Below are positions 7,906 through 15,528 of a stretch of DNA of 64,000 nt, one piece after another. The stretch lies in the NCBI GenBank assembly GCA_022799035.1, contig JAAWNQ010000002.1, positions 62,001 to 126,000 of the forward strand, in the 5' to 3' direction. Positions within the stretch are counted from its first letter, which is position 1. Each line of letters begins with the position of its first letter. The position numbers and the translations under genes were made by a program. This stretch comes from Oscillospiraceae bacterium. GTDB lineage: Bacteria > Bacillota > Clostridia > Oscillospirales > Oscillospiraceae. The notes below the pieces were generated by a model, which was not told the origin of the DNA, searched no databases, and saw nothing but the letters and a program-made list of their open reading frames with translations.

Positions 7906-8565
7906 ATGGTCAAGATCGCCCCCTCTATCCTCTCCGCTGATTTCTGTCAGCTGGGGAAAGACATCCAAGCTATCTCCACCGCCGACTGGGTCCATGTGGA
8001 CGTGATGGACGGCATGTTTGTCCCCAATATCACCATCGGGGTCCCGGTGCTCCAGTCTATCCGCAAACACACCGATATGTTCCTGGACACCCACCTGATG
8101 GTGGAGAAGCCGGGACGGTTCGTGGCCCCCTTTGTCAAGGCGGGGGCCGACCTGCTCACCGTCCATCTGGAGGCGGACATGCCTCCCGCTATCCAGGCCG
8201 CCTTGGAGGAGATGGATACCTTGGGTGTGAAGAAGGGTATTGCCCTGCGGCCCATCACTGCCGCCGAGGCCGTCCTTCCCTATCTGGAGAAGGGGCTGGA
8301 CCTGATCCTGGTAATGACAGTGGAGCCTGGGTTCGGCGGGCAGGCTTTTATGGAGCATCAGCTGCCAAAAATCGCCGCCATCCGCTCCTATATCGAAAAA
8401 TATTGCCCCGGCTGCCATCTGGAGGTGGACGGGGGGATCAACGCCCAGACGGGCAAGCAGTGTGTGGACGCGGGAGCCGACGTGCTGGTGGCGGGAAGCG
8501 CGGTCTATGGGGCGGCGGATATCCCGGCGGCTATCGCGGCACTGCGGGGGGACTTAAAAGGGTAA
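7906..8565 (+). CDS. rpe: ribulose-phosphate 3-epimerase
   Basis: A 219-residue TIM-barrel enzyme interconverting ribulose 5-phosphate and xylulose 5-phosphate in the pentose phosphate pathway. Diagnostic motifs are KIAPSILSADF at the N-terminus, HVDVMDGMFVPNIT (metal-binding His and catalytic Asp), THLMVEKP, TVEPGFGGQAF, and LEVDGGIN followed by GADVLVAGSAVYG. The length is normal. The start at 7906 follows AAAGGA by nine bases; the in-frame ATG at 7885 lacks a site. No other pentose-phosphate gene is next to it. Confidence 0.95.
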   Translation: MVKIAPSILSADFCQLGKDIQAISTADWVHVDVMDGMFVPNITIGVPVLQSIRKHTDMFLDTHLMVEKPGRFVAPFVKAGADLLTVHLEADMPPAIQAALEEMDTLGVKKGIALRPITAAEAVLPYLEKGLDLILVMTVEPGFGGQAFMEHQLPKIAAIRSYIEKYCPGCHLEVDGGINAQTGKQCVDAGADVLVAGSAVYGAADIPAAIAALRGDLKG

Positions 8566-8578
8566 AGGGTAAAGGTTC

Positions 8579-8998
8579 ATGAAGGAAATCTATTATCTCA
8601 ACAAAGAATCCCTGCCAACCATGTGTGTGCCCCACGATTGCGTGATCAAAGACATCCAGATGAAAGACCAGACTCTTATCTTCATCTTTGAGGACGACAT
8701 TTCCTCCCGCGATTCCATACGGGCCATCCACCCAAACGCCAAGTCGTTGATCATACGGTATCATTTGACAGAGGAAAACGGTTTTTCCGTCTATAAGTGG
8801 AGAAAACCCGGAAGGTTCTCCCGGAAAGACGGCTGCTATCGCCGTTTGGACAACTCTCAGCTATTTGCGTATGCGGGCCATCTTGAATATTTGTATCACA
8901 ATGTGGGCTACTGTTCCATCATCATAAAGCTGTTTGCGGACAGCGGGGTGATCTTGGACGCATATGTAGATTATTTGGAATACGAGTGGATCGAGTGA
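8579..8998 (+). CDS. uncharacterised 139-residue protein, AT-richer than its surroundings
   Basis: A 139-residue protein with no signal peptide or membrane segment. It is rich in aromatic and beta-prone residues (KSLIIRYHLTEENGFSVYKW, YCSIIIKLFADSGVILDAY). AAAGG lies eight bases before the ATG, and it starts 13 bases after rpe. Its base composition is visibly more AT-rich than rpe and recR on either side, and its codon use is less biased to G/C third positions, which suggests recent acquisition. I do not recognise a family; the size and compact all-beta look would fit an immunity-type or uncharacterised cytosolic protein, but that is a guess. Confidence 0.7.
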   Translation: MKEIYYLNKESLPTMCVPHDCVIKDIQMKDQTLIFIFEDDISSRDSIRAIHPNAKSLIIRYHLTEENGFSVYKWRKPGRFSRKDGCYRRLDNSQLFAYAGHLEYLYHNVGYCSIIIKLFADSGVILDAYVDYLEYEWIE

Positions 8999-9044
8999 GT
9001 CGGATGACCCTTTGGCCGCTCTTTACGAAATGAGGTGTACTCCC

Positions 9045-9647
9045 ATGGAATATTTTCCTCCAGCTCTGGAGGCCCTGACGGAGCAGTTCGCCCGGCTGCC
9101 CGGGGTGGGAAAAAAGTCCGCCCAGCGGCTGAGCTTTTTCGTGCTGGGGCTTCCCGACGAGGAGGCCCGGGCCTTCGCCGAGGCCATCGTCACCGCCAAG
9201 CGGACCATCTCCCTGTGCCCGGTGTGCCGCTCCTTCACCGAGGGGGAGGGGCTTTGCCCCATCTGCCAGAGCTCCAAGCGGGACGAAGGCACCGTCTGTG
9301 TGGTGGCCGACCCCAAGGATGTGGCGGCCCTGGAGCGGTCCCGGGAGTATAACGGGCGGTATCACGTGCTCCACGGGGTCATCTCCCCCATGAACCATGT
9401 GGGGCCTGACGACCTCCACATCAAGGAGCTGGTGGAGCGGGTGTCCGCCGGCGGAATCGACGAGATCATCATGGCCACCAACCCCACCACCGAGGGGGAG
9501 GCCACCGCCATGTACCTATCCCGGCTGCTGAAGCCTTTTGGTGTAAAGGTTACACGCCTTGCATATGGTGTACCCGTAGGAGGGCAGCTGGAGTTCGCCG
9601 ACGACGCCACGTTGACCCGGGCCCTGGAGGGACGGAGAGAGATGTAA
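9045..9647 (+). CDS. recR: recombination mediator RecR
   Basis: A 200-residue DNA-repair protein that works with RecO/RecF to load RecA on gaps. Seen in order: a helix-hairpin-helix (LTEQFARLPGVGKKSAQRL), a zinc finger (CPVCRSF then CPIC), and a Toprim domain (VCVVADPKDVAALER, with IMATNPTTEGEATAMYL), plus the C-terminal RLAYGVPVGGQLEFADDATL typical of RecR. GAGGTG lies nine bases before the ATG at 9045. In many Firmicutes recR follows dnaX and ybaB; here neither is present upstream. Confidence 0.95.
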   Translation: MEYFPPALEALTEQFARLPGVGKKSAQRLSFFVLGLPDEEARAFAEAIVTAKRTISLCPVCRSFTEGEGLCPICQSSKRDEGTVCVVADPKDVAALERSREYNGRYHVLHGVISPMNHVGPDDLHIKELVERVSAGGIDEIIMATNPTTEGEATAMYLSRLLKPFGVKVTRLAYGVPVGGQLEFADDATLTRALEGRREM

Positions 9648-9653
9648 CGCTTT

Positions 9654-9720
9654 CGGGCGGATGGTATCCGCCCCTACAAGGGGTTTTCCCGTACTGTAGG
9701 GGCAGATACCATCCGCCCCT
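9654..9720. repeat. long palindromic dispersed repeat
   Basis: Outer arms CGGGCGGATGGTATC and GATACCATCCGCCC form a near-perfect inverted repeat of about 24 bp per arm, with the end sequence CCGCCCCTAC at 9668-9677 and its reverse complement at 9696-9703. The same end occurs at 3785-3794 and 22872-22881. It could act as a weak terminator after recR, but the recurrence points to a REP-like repeat. Confidence 0.65.
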
Positions 9721-9741
9721 GTTTTGAAGGGAGGGAGTTCC

Positions 9742-10977
9742 ATGTCCCAGGCGCGGCTCTTTGAGATGGTCTATCTGCTCTTGGAAAGGGGAAAGATGTC
9801 TGCCACTGAGCTGGCGGAGCGGTTCGAGGTGTCGGTGCGTACCGTCTACCGGGATGTGGACGCCCTCTCCGCCGTGGGCGTACCCGTTTATGCCCTGCCG
9901 GGGCGCAACGGGGGCGTGGCGCTGATGGAGCAGTATGTGCTCAGCAAGACCGCCCTCTCTGATAGGGAGCAGGAGCAGCTCCTGGCCTCCCTCAAATCCC
10001 TGTCCGGCACCCCCGGCCTGGGGACGGAGGAAACCCTGTCCAAGCTCTCCGCCCTCTTCCGGCGGTCGGAGCCCGATTGGCTCCAGGTGGATCTGTCCCG
10101 GTGGGGAGACTCCGGGGCGGCCAACGTCAAGTTCCAACGGCTGAAGGAGGCCATTCTGGCCCATAGGGCCGTCTCCTTCACCTACGTCAGCTCCTGGGGG
10201 GAGACCACCAGCCGAAAAACCTTTCCCGCCCGGCTGGTCTTTAAGGGCCAGGGGTGGTATCTCCAGGCCTTTTGCCCGGAGAAGGGGGATTACCGCACTT
10301 TCCGCCTGTCCCGGATCCTGGGGCTTGAGGTCACGGAGGAGGTCTTCTCCATCCCCCTCTCCCCTCCCCCCATCCAGGACGCCGGGGGTGCTCCCCCCAT
10401 GGCAGACCTGCGTCTGCGCTTCTCCCCCGCCATGGCCTACCGGGTCTATGACGAGTTTGAGGAGGGGGAGGTCTCCCTCCTGCCCAACGGCTCTCTGGAG
10501 GTCTCCGTCTCCTTCCCCGAGGATGGGTGGGTCTACGGCTATCTTCTCTCCTTTGGGCCCCAAGTGGCCATCCTCTCTCCGGAGCGGATCCGGCGGAGGG
10601 TGGGAGAGATGGCCGGGGAAATTTTTAAAAAATGTGAAAACCCTGACATGGGGTGTCAGGGTTTCGGTGCTACCATGGAGACATCTCAAACAAAGGAGGA
10701 CGCCACCATGAAAGAACAGACCTTTTGCCAGTCCTGCGCCATGCCCCTCTCCACCGACCTACGGGGAACCGAGGCCGACGGGAGCCCCAGCCCCCACTAC
10801 TGCAAATACTGCTATGAGAAGGGGAAATTCATTGGGGACATGACCATGGAGGAGATGATAGCCTTCTGCGCCGGGCCTATGGCCCAGGCCAACCCCGGCA
10901 TGACCCAGGAGCAGGCCAAAGCACAGATGGAGAAATTCTTTCCCCAGCTTTTGCGCTGGAAGAAAGAGGGATCCTAA
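9742..10977 (+). CDS. YafY-type HTH/WYL regulator fused in frame to a zinc-ribbon domain
   Basis: A 411-residue open frame. Residues 1-60 are an HTH_11 DNA-binding domain (ATELAERFEVSVRTVYRDVDAL). Residues ~135-210 form a WYL domain (FTYVSSWGETTSRKTFPARL, GWYLQAFCPEKGDYRTFRLSRI), and the WCX-like end reaches ~305. A linker with no stop codon then leads into a second module, normally a separate ~90-residue protein: MKEQTFCQSCAMPL ... YCKYCYEKG, a four-cysteine zinc ribbon followed by MTMEEMIAFC. That module has its own ideal ribosome binding site (AAAGGAGG, 10693-10700) and ATG at 10708, so it may also be made separately. The regulator presumably senses a small ligand through WYL. The start at 9742 follows GGGAGGGAG. 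Confidence 0.8.
   Translation: MSQARLFEMVYLLLERGKMSATELAERFEVSVRTVYRDVDALSAVGVPVYALPGRNGGVALMEQYVLSKTALSDREQEQLLASLKSLSGTPGLGTEETLSKLSALFRRSEPDWLQVDLSRWGDSGAANVKFQRLKEAILAHRAVSFTYVSSWGETTSRKTFPARLVFKGQGWYLQAFCPEKGDYRTFRLSRILGLEVTEEVFSIPLSPPPIQDAGGAPPMADLRLRFSPAMAYRVYDEFEEGEVSLLPNGSLEVSVSFPEDGWVYGYLLSFGPQVAILSPERIRRRVGEMAGEIFKKCENPDMGCQGFGATMETSQTKEDATMKEQTFCQSCAMPLSTDLRGTEADGSPSPHYCKYCYEKGKFIGDMTMEEMIAFCAGPMAQANPGMTQEQAKAQMEKFFPQLLRWKKEGS
10638..10664. promoter_or_regulatory. perfect 11-bp inverted repeat inside the WYL-zinc-ribbon junction
   Basis: AAACCCTGACA and TGTCAGGGTTT are separated by five bases (10649-10653). The dyad lies between the WYL module and the internal zinc-ribbon start, where an operator for the downstream zinc-ribbon/GyrI-like pair would be expected. 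It has no T run, so it is not an obvious terminator. Confidence 0.5.
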
Positions 10978-11609
10978 TGGCCTTTGATTTCAAAAAGGAG
11001 TACCGGGAGTTCTATCTCCCCCCTGCCAAGCCCGGGCTGGTGGAGATCCCCGCCATGGACTTTATCGCCGTCCGGGGCAAGGGGGATCCCAACGAGCCCG
11101 GCGGAGAGTACCAGAGGGCCATGGGACTGCTCTACGGCATCGCCTTCACCATCAAGATGAGCAAGCTGGGGGATCACCCCTTGGAGGGGTATTTCGACTA
11201 TGTGGTGCCGCCCCTGGAGGGCTTCTGGTGGATGAAGGAGGGCGGGACCATGGACTACGGCCATAAGGAGGGCTTTTGCTGGATCTCCCTCATTCGCCTG
11301 CCGGACTTCGTCACCAAAGCCCACTTTGACTGGGCCATGGAGGAGGCCGCCCGGAAGAAGAAGCAGGATTTCTCCCCGGTGGAGCTTCTCCACTATGAGG
11401 AGGGGCTTTGCGTCCAGTGTATGCATCTGGGCTCCTATGACGACGAGCCCACCACCCTGGCGGCTATGGAGCGGTTTGCCGGAGAGCAGGGGTGCGTGTT
11501 GGACATAGGGCCGGAGCGGTTCCACCATGAGATCTACCTTTCCGATCCCCGGCGGGTGCCGCCGGAGCGGCGCAGAACGGTGCTCCGGGTGCCGGTAAGG
11601 CGGAAATAA
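10977..11609 (+). CDS. GyrI-like small-molecule-binding domain protein
   Basis: A 210-residue stand-alone GyrI-like/SOUL-fold protein. It opens with FDFKKEYREFYLPPAKPGLVEIPAMDFIAVRGKGDP (shown in part: PAMDFIAVRGKGDPN), the usual first strand of this family, and has GYFDYVVPPLEGFWW and a late SYDDEPTTLAAMERF helix followed by HHEIYLSDPRRVPPE, the ligand-pocket signature. Such proteins bind hydrophobic ligands and often sit beside WYL or MerR regulators. Its ATG overlaps the stop of the WYL/zinc-ribbon gene by one base (TAATG), so the two are translationally coupled. Confidence 0.88.
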   Translation: MAFDFKKEYREFYLPPAKPGLVEIPAMDFIAVRGKGDPNEPGGEYQRAMGLLYGIAFTIKMSKLGDHPLEGYFDYVVPPLEGFWWMKEGGTMDYGHKEGFCWISLIRLPDFVTKAHFDWAMEEAARKKKQDFSPVELLHYEEGLCVQCMHLGSYDDEPTTLAAMERFAGEQGCVLDIGPERFHHEIYLSDPRRVPPERRRTVLRVPVRRK

Positions 11610-11613
11610 AAAC

Positions 11614-11648
11614 AGGGGCGGCCGGATCTGGCCGCCCCTTGGTAATTT
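11614..11648 (+). terminator. intrinsic terminator after the GyrI-like gene
   Basis: Stem AGGGGCGGCC / GGCCGCCCCT, followed after a few bases by a run of seven T (TGGTAATTTTTTT). Confidence 0.65.
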
Positions 11649-11716
11649 TTTTAATGTTTGGAAATGAAAAGCCTTTCCCCGTGCGTCTAATGGGTGAAGA
11701 AAGGAGGCGAGGGCCT

Positions 11717-12181
11717 TTGAGCGAGCAGGAATTTGTCCGGCAGGCAGAAGGGTTAAAGGGGCGGCTTTACCGCACCGCCCTGCTGTACTTGGGCAGTGAG
11801 ACCGCCGCTGTGGACGCGGTGGACGAGGCGGTCTACAAGGGGTATCTGGCCCGAAAAAAGCTGCGTCAGCCGGAGTTTTTTGCCACCTGGCTCACCCGCA
11901 TCCTCATCAATATCTGCAACACTGAGCTGCGGCGGAGAAAGCGGGAGACCACGGTGGAGGAGCTGCCGGAGACCGCCGTGGAGGAGTTTGACGCCCTCCC
12001 CCTGAGGGAGGCGGTGGAGCGATTGCCCCGGGATATCCGGGCGGTGATCGTCCTTCGATACTTCTCCGGATTCACCCTGGCGGAAACCGCCGCCGCTCTT
12101 AATCTGCCCCCGGGCACCGTGTCCACCCGGCAGAGGAAGGGACTTGGCTTACTGCGTTTGGAATTGGAGGTGGAACTATGA
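11717..12181 (+). CDS. sigma-70 family RNA polymerase sigma factor (ECF-like)
   Basis: A 154-residue sigma factor with region 2 (RLYRTALLYLGSETAAVDAVDEAVYKGYL and the ATWLTRILINICNTELRRRKR helix, quoted in part) and region 4 (LPRDIRAVIVLRYFSGFTLAETAAALNLPPGTVSTR). There is no other domain, as in ECF sigma factors of Firmicutes. The TTG at 11717 is taken as start because AAGGAGG lies nine bases upstream; the ATGs at 11639 and 11690 have no ribosome binding site. The stop overlaps the start of the DUF4179 gene (ATGA), the usual sigma/anti-sigma coupling. Confidence 0.85.
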   Translation: MSEQEFVRQAEGLKGRLYRTALLYLGSETAAVDAVDEAVYKGYLARKKLRQPEFFATWLTRILINICNTELRRRKRETTVEELPETAVEEFDALPLREAVERLPRDIRAVIVLRYFSGFTLAETAAALNLPPGTVSTRQRKGLGLLRLELEVEL

Positions 12182-13539
12182 ACCGGAACGAGGAATATTT
12201 TGCTCTTCTCACCCAGTTGGAGGATACCCCTCCCGCCCTGGAGAGCTGCGGGGAGAGGGCCCGGAAACGGGCCAGACGGCACAGGGGCTTGGGGACCTCC
12301 CTGGCCTCTCTGGGAGGCATCGCCGCCGCCTTTGTGCTGCTGGTGAACACCTCCGTCCCCTTTGCCATGGCCTGCGCCAGGATCCCCGGACTGCGGGAGC
12401 TCACCGCCGCCGTAGCCTTCTCCCCCAGCCTGAAGACAGCGGTGGAGAACGATTACGTCCAGTTCATCGGCCAGACCCAGGCAGCGGAAGGTATCACCCT
12501 GAAGTTGGAATACCTCATTTTTGACCCCGCCCAGCTCCACTTCTTCCTCACTGTGGACGGCGGAGACTACGACAGCTTCCACGTCTACCCCACTATCACC
12601 GGATCCGATGGGGAGAAGCTGGAGGGCTACGGCATCACCAGCGCCATGTCCCTGCCCGGTGAGCTCTCCGACTTCGGAGTCACCTTCAACGAGGGCTTCC
12701 GGGCCCCTGAGGCCCTGAAGCTGACCTGCAGGGTGACAGGCCACAGGGAGCGCACCGGCGTGGCTCCGGCGGACTCCTCCGCTCACGACCCCGAGACCCA
12801 TAGGGAGCCGGAGGTCATCGCCCGATTCACCTTTGACCTGATTCTGGATCCGCGGTTCACCGCTCCCGGCAGGACTCTCCCCATTGAGAAGTGGGTAACG
12901 GTGGACGGCCAGCGGCTTTTGATCCGTTCTCTGGAGATCAACCCCACCCACGCCCGGCTGACCGTGGTCTCCGACGAGGCCAACACCGCCTGGTGCAAGG
13001 GCCTGGACTTTTATCTCTCCGACGCCGGCGGCAACCGTTACGGGCCTGGCAGCCGGGCCAGCTCCGGCAGCAACCTCATCTCCTCCGGCTCCGGAGAGGA
13101 GGGGGTGGTGATCTACTATCTGGACAGTCCCCACTTTGACGGCAGGGCTCCCTACACCCTCCACATCACCGGAGCCGACTGGCTGGACAAGGACAGGGCC
13201 TGGGCGAGCATCGACCTAAACAATGGAACGGCCCAGGGCCTTCCGGAGAATACCCGGTTCATTTCCGCCCGGCGGCAAAATAACGGCGATGTGGAACTGA
13301 CCTTCTCCTCCCAGGGACCCGGGGACAGTCAGCTGTTCTCCTGGGACTACCGGGATCCGGAGGGAAATGAGTTTCAATTTACCTCCGGAGGCTACTCCAA
13401 CGCCGAGGATGACGATGGTGTAAAGCGTCAGGAATATTACTTTACCCTCCCCGATTATCCCTATGACCGGGTGGAGATGAAGCTCTCCCGCACCCGGAGC
13501 TCAGAACTGTCCGAACCCATTGAGCTCTCTTTCTCATAA
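12178..13539 (+). CDS. DUF4179 domain protein, probable anti-sigma partner
   Basis: A 453-residue protein with a short cytoplasmic N-terminus (~residues 1-40, rich in Arg), one membrane helix (GGIAAAFVLLVNTSVPFAMA, ~residues 44-64) and a large extracytoplasmic part. The segment from the helix through RIPGLRELTAAVAF is the DUF4179 signature; beyond it is a long beta-rich region (LKLEYLIFDPAQLHFFLTVDGG). The topology, and the four-base overlap with the sigma gene upstream, fit a membrane anti-sigma/sensor pair. A second copy of this arrangement is at 34363-36334. Direct binding to the sigma factor is inferred. Confidence 0.8.
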   Translation: MNRNEEYFALLTQLEDTPPALESCGERARKRARRHRGLGTSLASLGGIAAAFVLLVNTSVPFAMACARIPGLRELTAAVAFSPSLKTAVENDYVQFIGQTQAAEGITLKLEYLIFDPAQLHFFLTVDGGDYDSFHVYPTITGSDGEKLEGYGITSAMSLPGELSDFGVTFNEGFRAPEALKLTCRVTGHRERTGVAPADSSAHDPETHREPEVIARFTFDLILDPRFTAPGRTLPIEKWVTVDGQRLLIRSLEINPTHARLTVVSDEANTAWCKGLDFYLSDAGGNRYGPGSRASSGSNLISSGSGEEGVVIYYLDSPHFDGRAPYTLHITGADWLDKDRAWASIDLNNGTAQGLPENTRFISARRQNNGDVELTFSSQGPGDSQLFSWDYRDPEGNEFQFTSGGYSNAEDDDGVKRQEYYFTLPDYPYDRVEMKLSRTRSSELSEPIELSFS

Positions 13540-13558
13540 ACGTATCCCCACGTCTTTG

Positions 13559-13600
13559 CCAAAGGGCGGACATTTCACTGTCCGCCCTTTGGCTTTTTCT
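13559..13600 (+). terminator. intrinsic terminator after the DUF4179 gene
   Basis: Stem CCAAAGGGCGGACA / TGTCCGCCCTTTGG, followed by CTTTTTCT. Confidence 0.85.
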
Positions 13601-13628
13601 TGCGAAAGCTACCCGCTTCTGTTATACT
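13600..13628 (+). promoter_or_regulatory. promoter of rsmA
   Basis: TTGCGA (13600-13605), 17-bp spacer, TATACT (13623-13628). The transcript would begin near 13635, leaving a short leader with GAGGTGG at 13640-13646. Confidence 0.6.
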
Positions 13629-13651
13629 GTTTGGGAAACGAGGTGGTTTTT

Positions 13652-14503
13652 CTGAACCTTTGCGATATGAACGAGATCAAGCCGCTCCTTGCCCGGCACG
13701 GGTTTCATTTTTCCAAGTCCCTGGGGCAAAACTTTCTCATTGAAAGCTGGGTCCCCCAGGACATTGCCGCGGCCTCCGGGGCCGGTCCCGGAAACGGGGT
13801 CTTGGAGATCGGCCCCGGTATCGGGCCTCTCACCGCGGAACTGGCAAAGCGGGCGGATAAGGTGGCGGCGGTGGAGCTGGACCGGAATCTGCTCCCCATT
13901 CTGGCGGAGACCCTGGCCGGCTTCTACAATGTGACAGTCATCCCCGGGGACGTGATGAAGCTGGATCTTCCCGCCCTGATAGGGGAACAGTTTTCCGGCC
14001 TCTCCCCCATGGTCTGCGCCAACCTGCCCTACAACATCACCACCCCGGTCATCACCCTTCTGCTGGAGAGTGGGCTTTTCTCCGCCATCACAGTGATGAT
14101 CCAGAAAGAGGTGGCCCAGCGGATCTGCGCCGCCCCCGGCTCCAAGGATTACGGGGCCTTCTCGGTGCTGTGCCAATACTATGGGAAAACGGAGCTGCTT
14201 TTCGACGTGCCCAGGGAGTGCTTCCTCCCCGCCCCCAAGGTGACCTCCGCCGTGGTACGACTCACCCCCTGCCCTCCGCCGAAGTGTGTTCACGACAGGG
14301 AGCTGTTCTTCCAGGTGGTTCGGGGGGGCTTCGCCCTTCGGCGCAAGACCCTTTTGAACGCTCTGTCTGCCGCCTTCCCTCTCTCCAAGGAGGCCCTGGC
14401 CGCCGCTATCGCCGCCGCAGGGCTTCCCGCCGATATTCGGGGGGAACGGCTGGGGATCCCGGAGTTTGCCCGGCTGGCCGATGAAATAAAAAAAGACCTG
14501 TGA
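13652..14503 (+). CDS. rsmA: 16S rRNA dimethyladenosine transferase RsmA (KsgA)
   Basis: A protein of about 280 residues that dimethylates two adjacent adenines in helix 45 of 16S rRNA. Motifs seen: SKSLGQNFL near the N-terminus, the SAM-binding VLEIGPGIGPLT, the acidic VAAVELDRN, GDVMKLD, and the catalytic NLPYNITTPV (N-L-P-Y). The start is not clear-cut. The first ATG (13667) is 20 bases from the only Shine-Dalgarno site (GAGGTGG), whereas an in-frame CTG at 13652 sits six bases after it and would give an N-terminus LNLCDMNEIKPLL. I chose the CTG, with moderate confidence; the domain content is the same either way. The 3' end overlaps the sigG terminator. Confidence 0.9.
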   Translation: MNLCDMNEIKPLLARHGFHFSKSLGQNFLIESWVPQDIAAASGAGPGNGVLEIGPGIGPLTAELAKRADKVAAVELDRNLLPILAETLAGFYNVTVIPGDVMKLDLPALIGEQFSGLSPMVCANLPYNITTPVITLLLESGLFSAITVMIQKEVAQRICAAPGSKDYGAFSVLCQYYGKTELLFDVPRECFLPAPKVTSAVVRLTPCPPPKCVHDRELFFQVVRGGFALRRKTLLNALSAAFPLSKEALAAAIAAAGLPADIRGERLGIPEFARLADEIKKDL

Positions 14504-14520
14504 GGATATCTCCTCACAGG
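14487..14520 (-). terminator. terminator of sigG, overlapping the rsmA stop
   Basis: Inverted repeat CCTGTGAGGA / TCCTCACAGG; on the minus strand it is followed by TCTTTTTTTATTTC. The stem covers the rsmA stop codon, so the two convergent genes share it. Confidence 0.8.
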
Positions 14521-15284
14521 CTCTTTCGTATCTGCTCCAGGGCGCTTTTCTCTAAGCGGGAGACCTGGGCCTGGGAGATCCCCACCTCGGTGGAGACCTC
14601 CATCTGGGTCTTCCCCTGAAAAAAACGGAGGGCCAGGATCTTCTTTTCCCGCTCGGGGAGTTTTTCCACCGCATCCTTCAGGGCGATGTGATCCAGCCAA
14701 CTCTCGTCGGTATTCTTGCTGTCCTTCACCTGATCCATCACCGTCACCGCGTCGCCGCTGTCGGAGTAGACCGGCTCGTAGAGGCTCACCGGATCGGTGA
14801 TGGCCTCCAGGGCAAAGACAATGTCCTCCCGCTTAGCGTCCAGCTCCCGGGCGATCTCCTCAATGGAGGGCTCCCGCTGGTGCTCGGCCATAAACTTCTC
14901 CTTCACCTTCAAGACCTTGTAAGCCATGTCCCGCATGGAGCGGGAGACCCGCATGGAGCTGTTGTCCCGCAGGTAGCGGCGGATCTCCCCCACGATCATG
15001 GGCACCCCATAGGTGGAAAAGCGAACATCCAGGTCGATATTGAAGTTGTCGATGGCCTTGATCAGGCCGATACAGCCCACCTGAAACAGGTCGTCCACGT
15101 TCTCCCCCCGACGGTCAAACCGCTGGATCACCGAGAGGACAAGCCGCAGGTTTCCTGCGATCAGCTTCTCCCGGGCGGCCATGTCCCCCTCTTTCGTCTT
15201 GCGGAGAAGCTCCACCATCTCGTCGTTTTTCAGCACCTTCAGCTTGGCGGTGTTGACCCCGCAGATCTCTACCTTTCCCTGCAC
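14514..15284 (-). CDS. sigG: RNA polymerase sporulation sigma factor SigG
   Basis: A 256-residue late forespore sigma factor. The N-terminal KVEICGVNTAKLKVLKN is the SigG-specific extension; region 2 has LFQVGCIGLIKAIDNFN and RFSTYGVPMIVGEIRRYLRD; region 3 and region 4 (REKKILALRFFQGKTQMEVS, ISQAQVSRLEKSAL) are intact. The start is a GTG at 15284 preceded by GGGAGGG. On the minus strand at 15321-15330 the sequence GGAAATACTG fits the -10 pattern GGNNANAYTR of SigF/SigG promoters, though no good -35 is visible. Unlike in Bacillus, sigG does not directly follow sigE; they are about 3.8 kb apart. Confidence 0.95.
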   Translation of the reverse strand: MQGKVEICGVNTAKLKVLKNDEMVELLRKTKEGDMAAREKLIAGNLRLVLSVIQRFDRRGENVDDLFQVGCIGLIKAIDNFNIDLDVRFSTYGVPMIVGEIRRYLRDNSSMRVSRSMRDMAYKVLKVKEKFMAEHQREPSIEEIARELDAKREDIVFALEAITDPVSLYEPVYSDSGDAVTVMDQVKDSKNTDESWLDHIALKDAVEKLPEREKKILALRFFQGKTQMEVSTEVGISQAQVSRLEKSALEQIRKSL

Positions 15285-15528
15285 CCTTTTGCCCTCCCGC
15301 CGGTTCTAAAATACTGTTTCCAGTATTTCCGGGGGGATCGCTTTCATTCCGGAGAGACAGGGCTTTATTTTTTATCGTGGGACGGCTTTCGATGGAATTT
15401 TTACAACTGGGAAAAAGGCAGGCTCATTCTCTCAGCCCCTGACGGCGGAATATCAATAAAGTCCCACCAAAAGGAGACCCCATTGTTTCCAACACCCTGT
15501 TCATATATAAAAAGCAGGAGGAAGATCC
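15285..15528. other. divergent sigG / HAD hydrolase intergenic region
   Basis: The gap carries the possible SigF/SigG-type -10 element (GGAAATACTG on the minus strand, 15321-15330) and, near the right end, a TATATAAAA stretch (15503-15511) 18 bases before the HAD start, with the ribosome binding site AGGAGG. No gene is seen. Confidence 0.4.
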
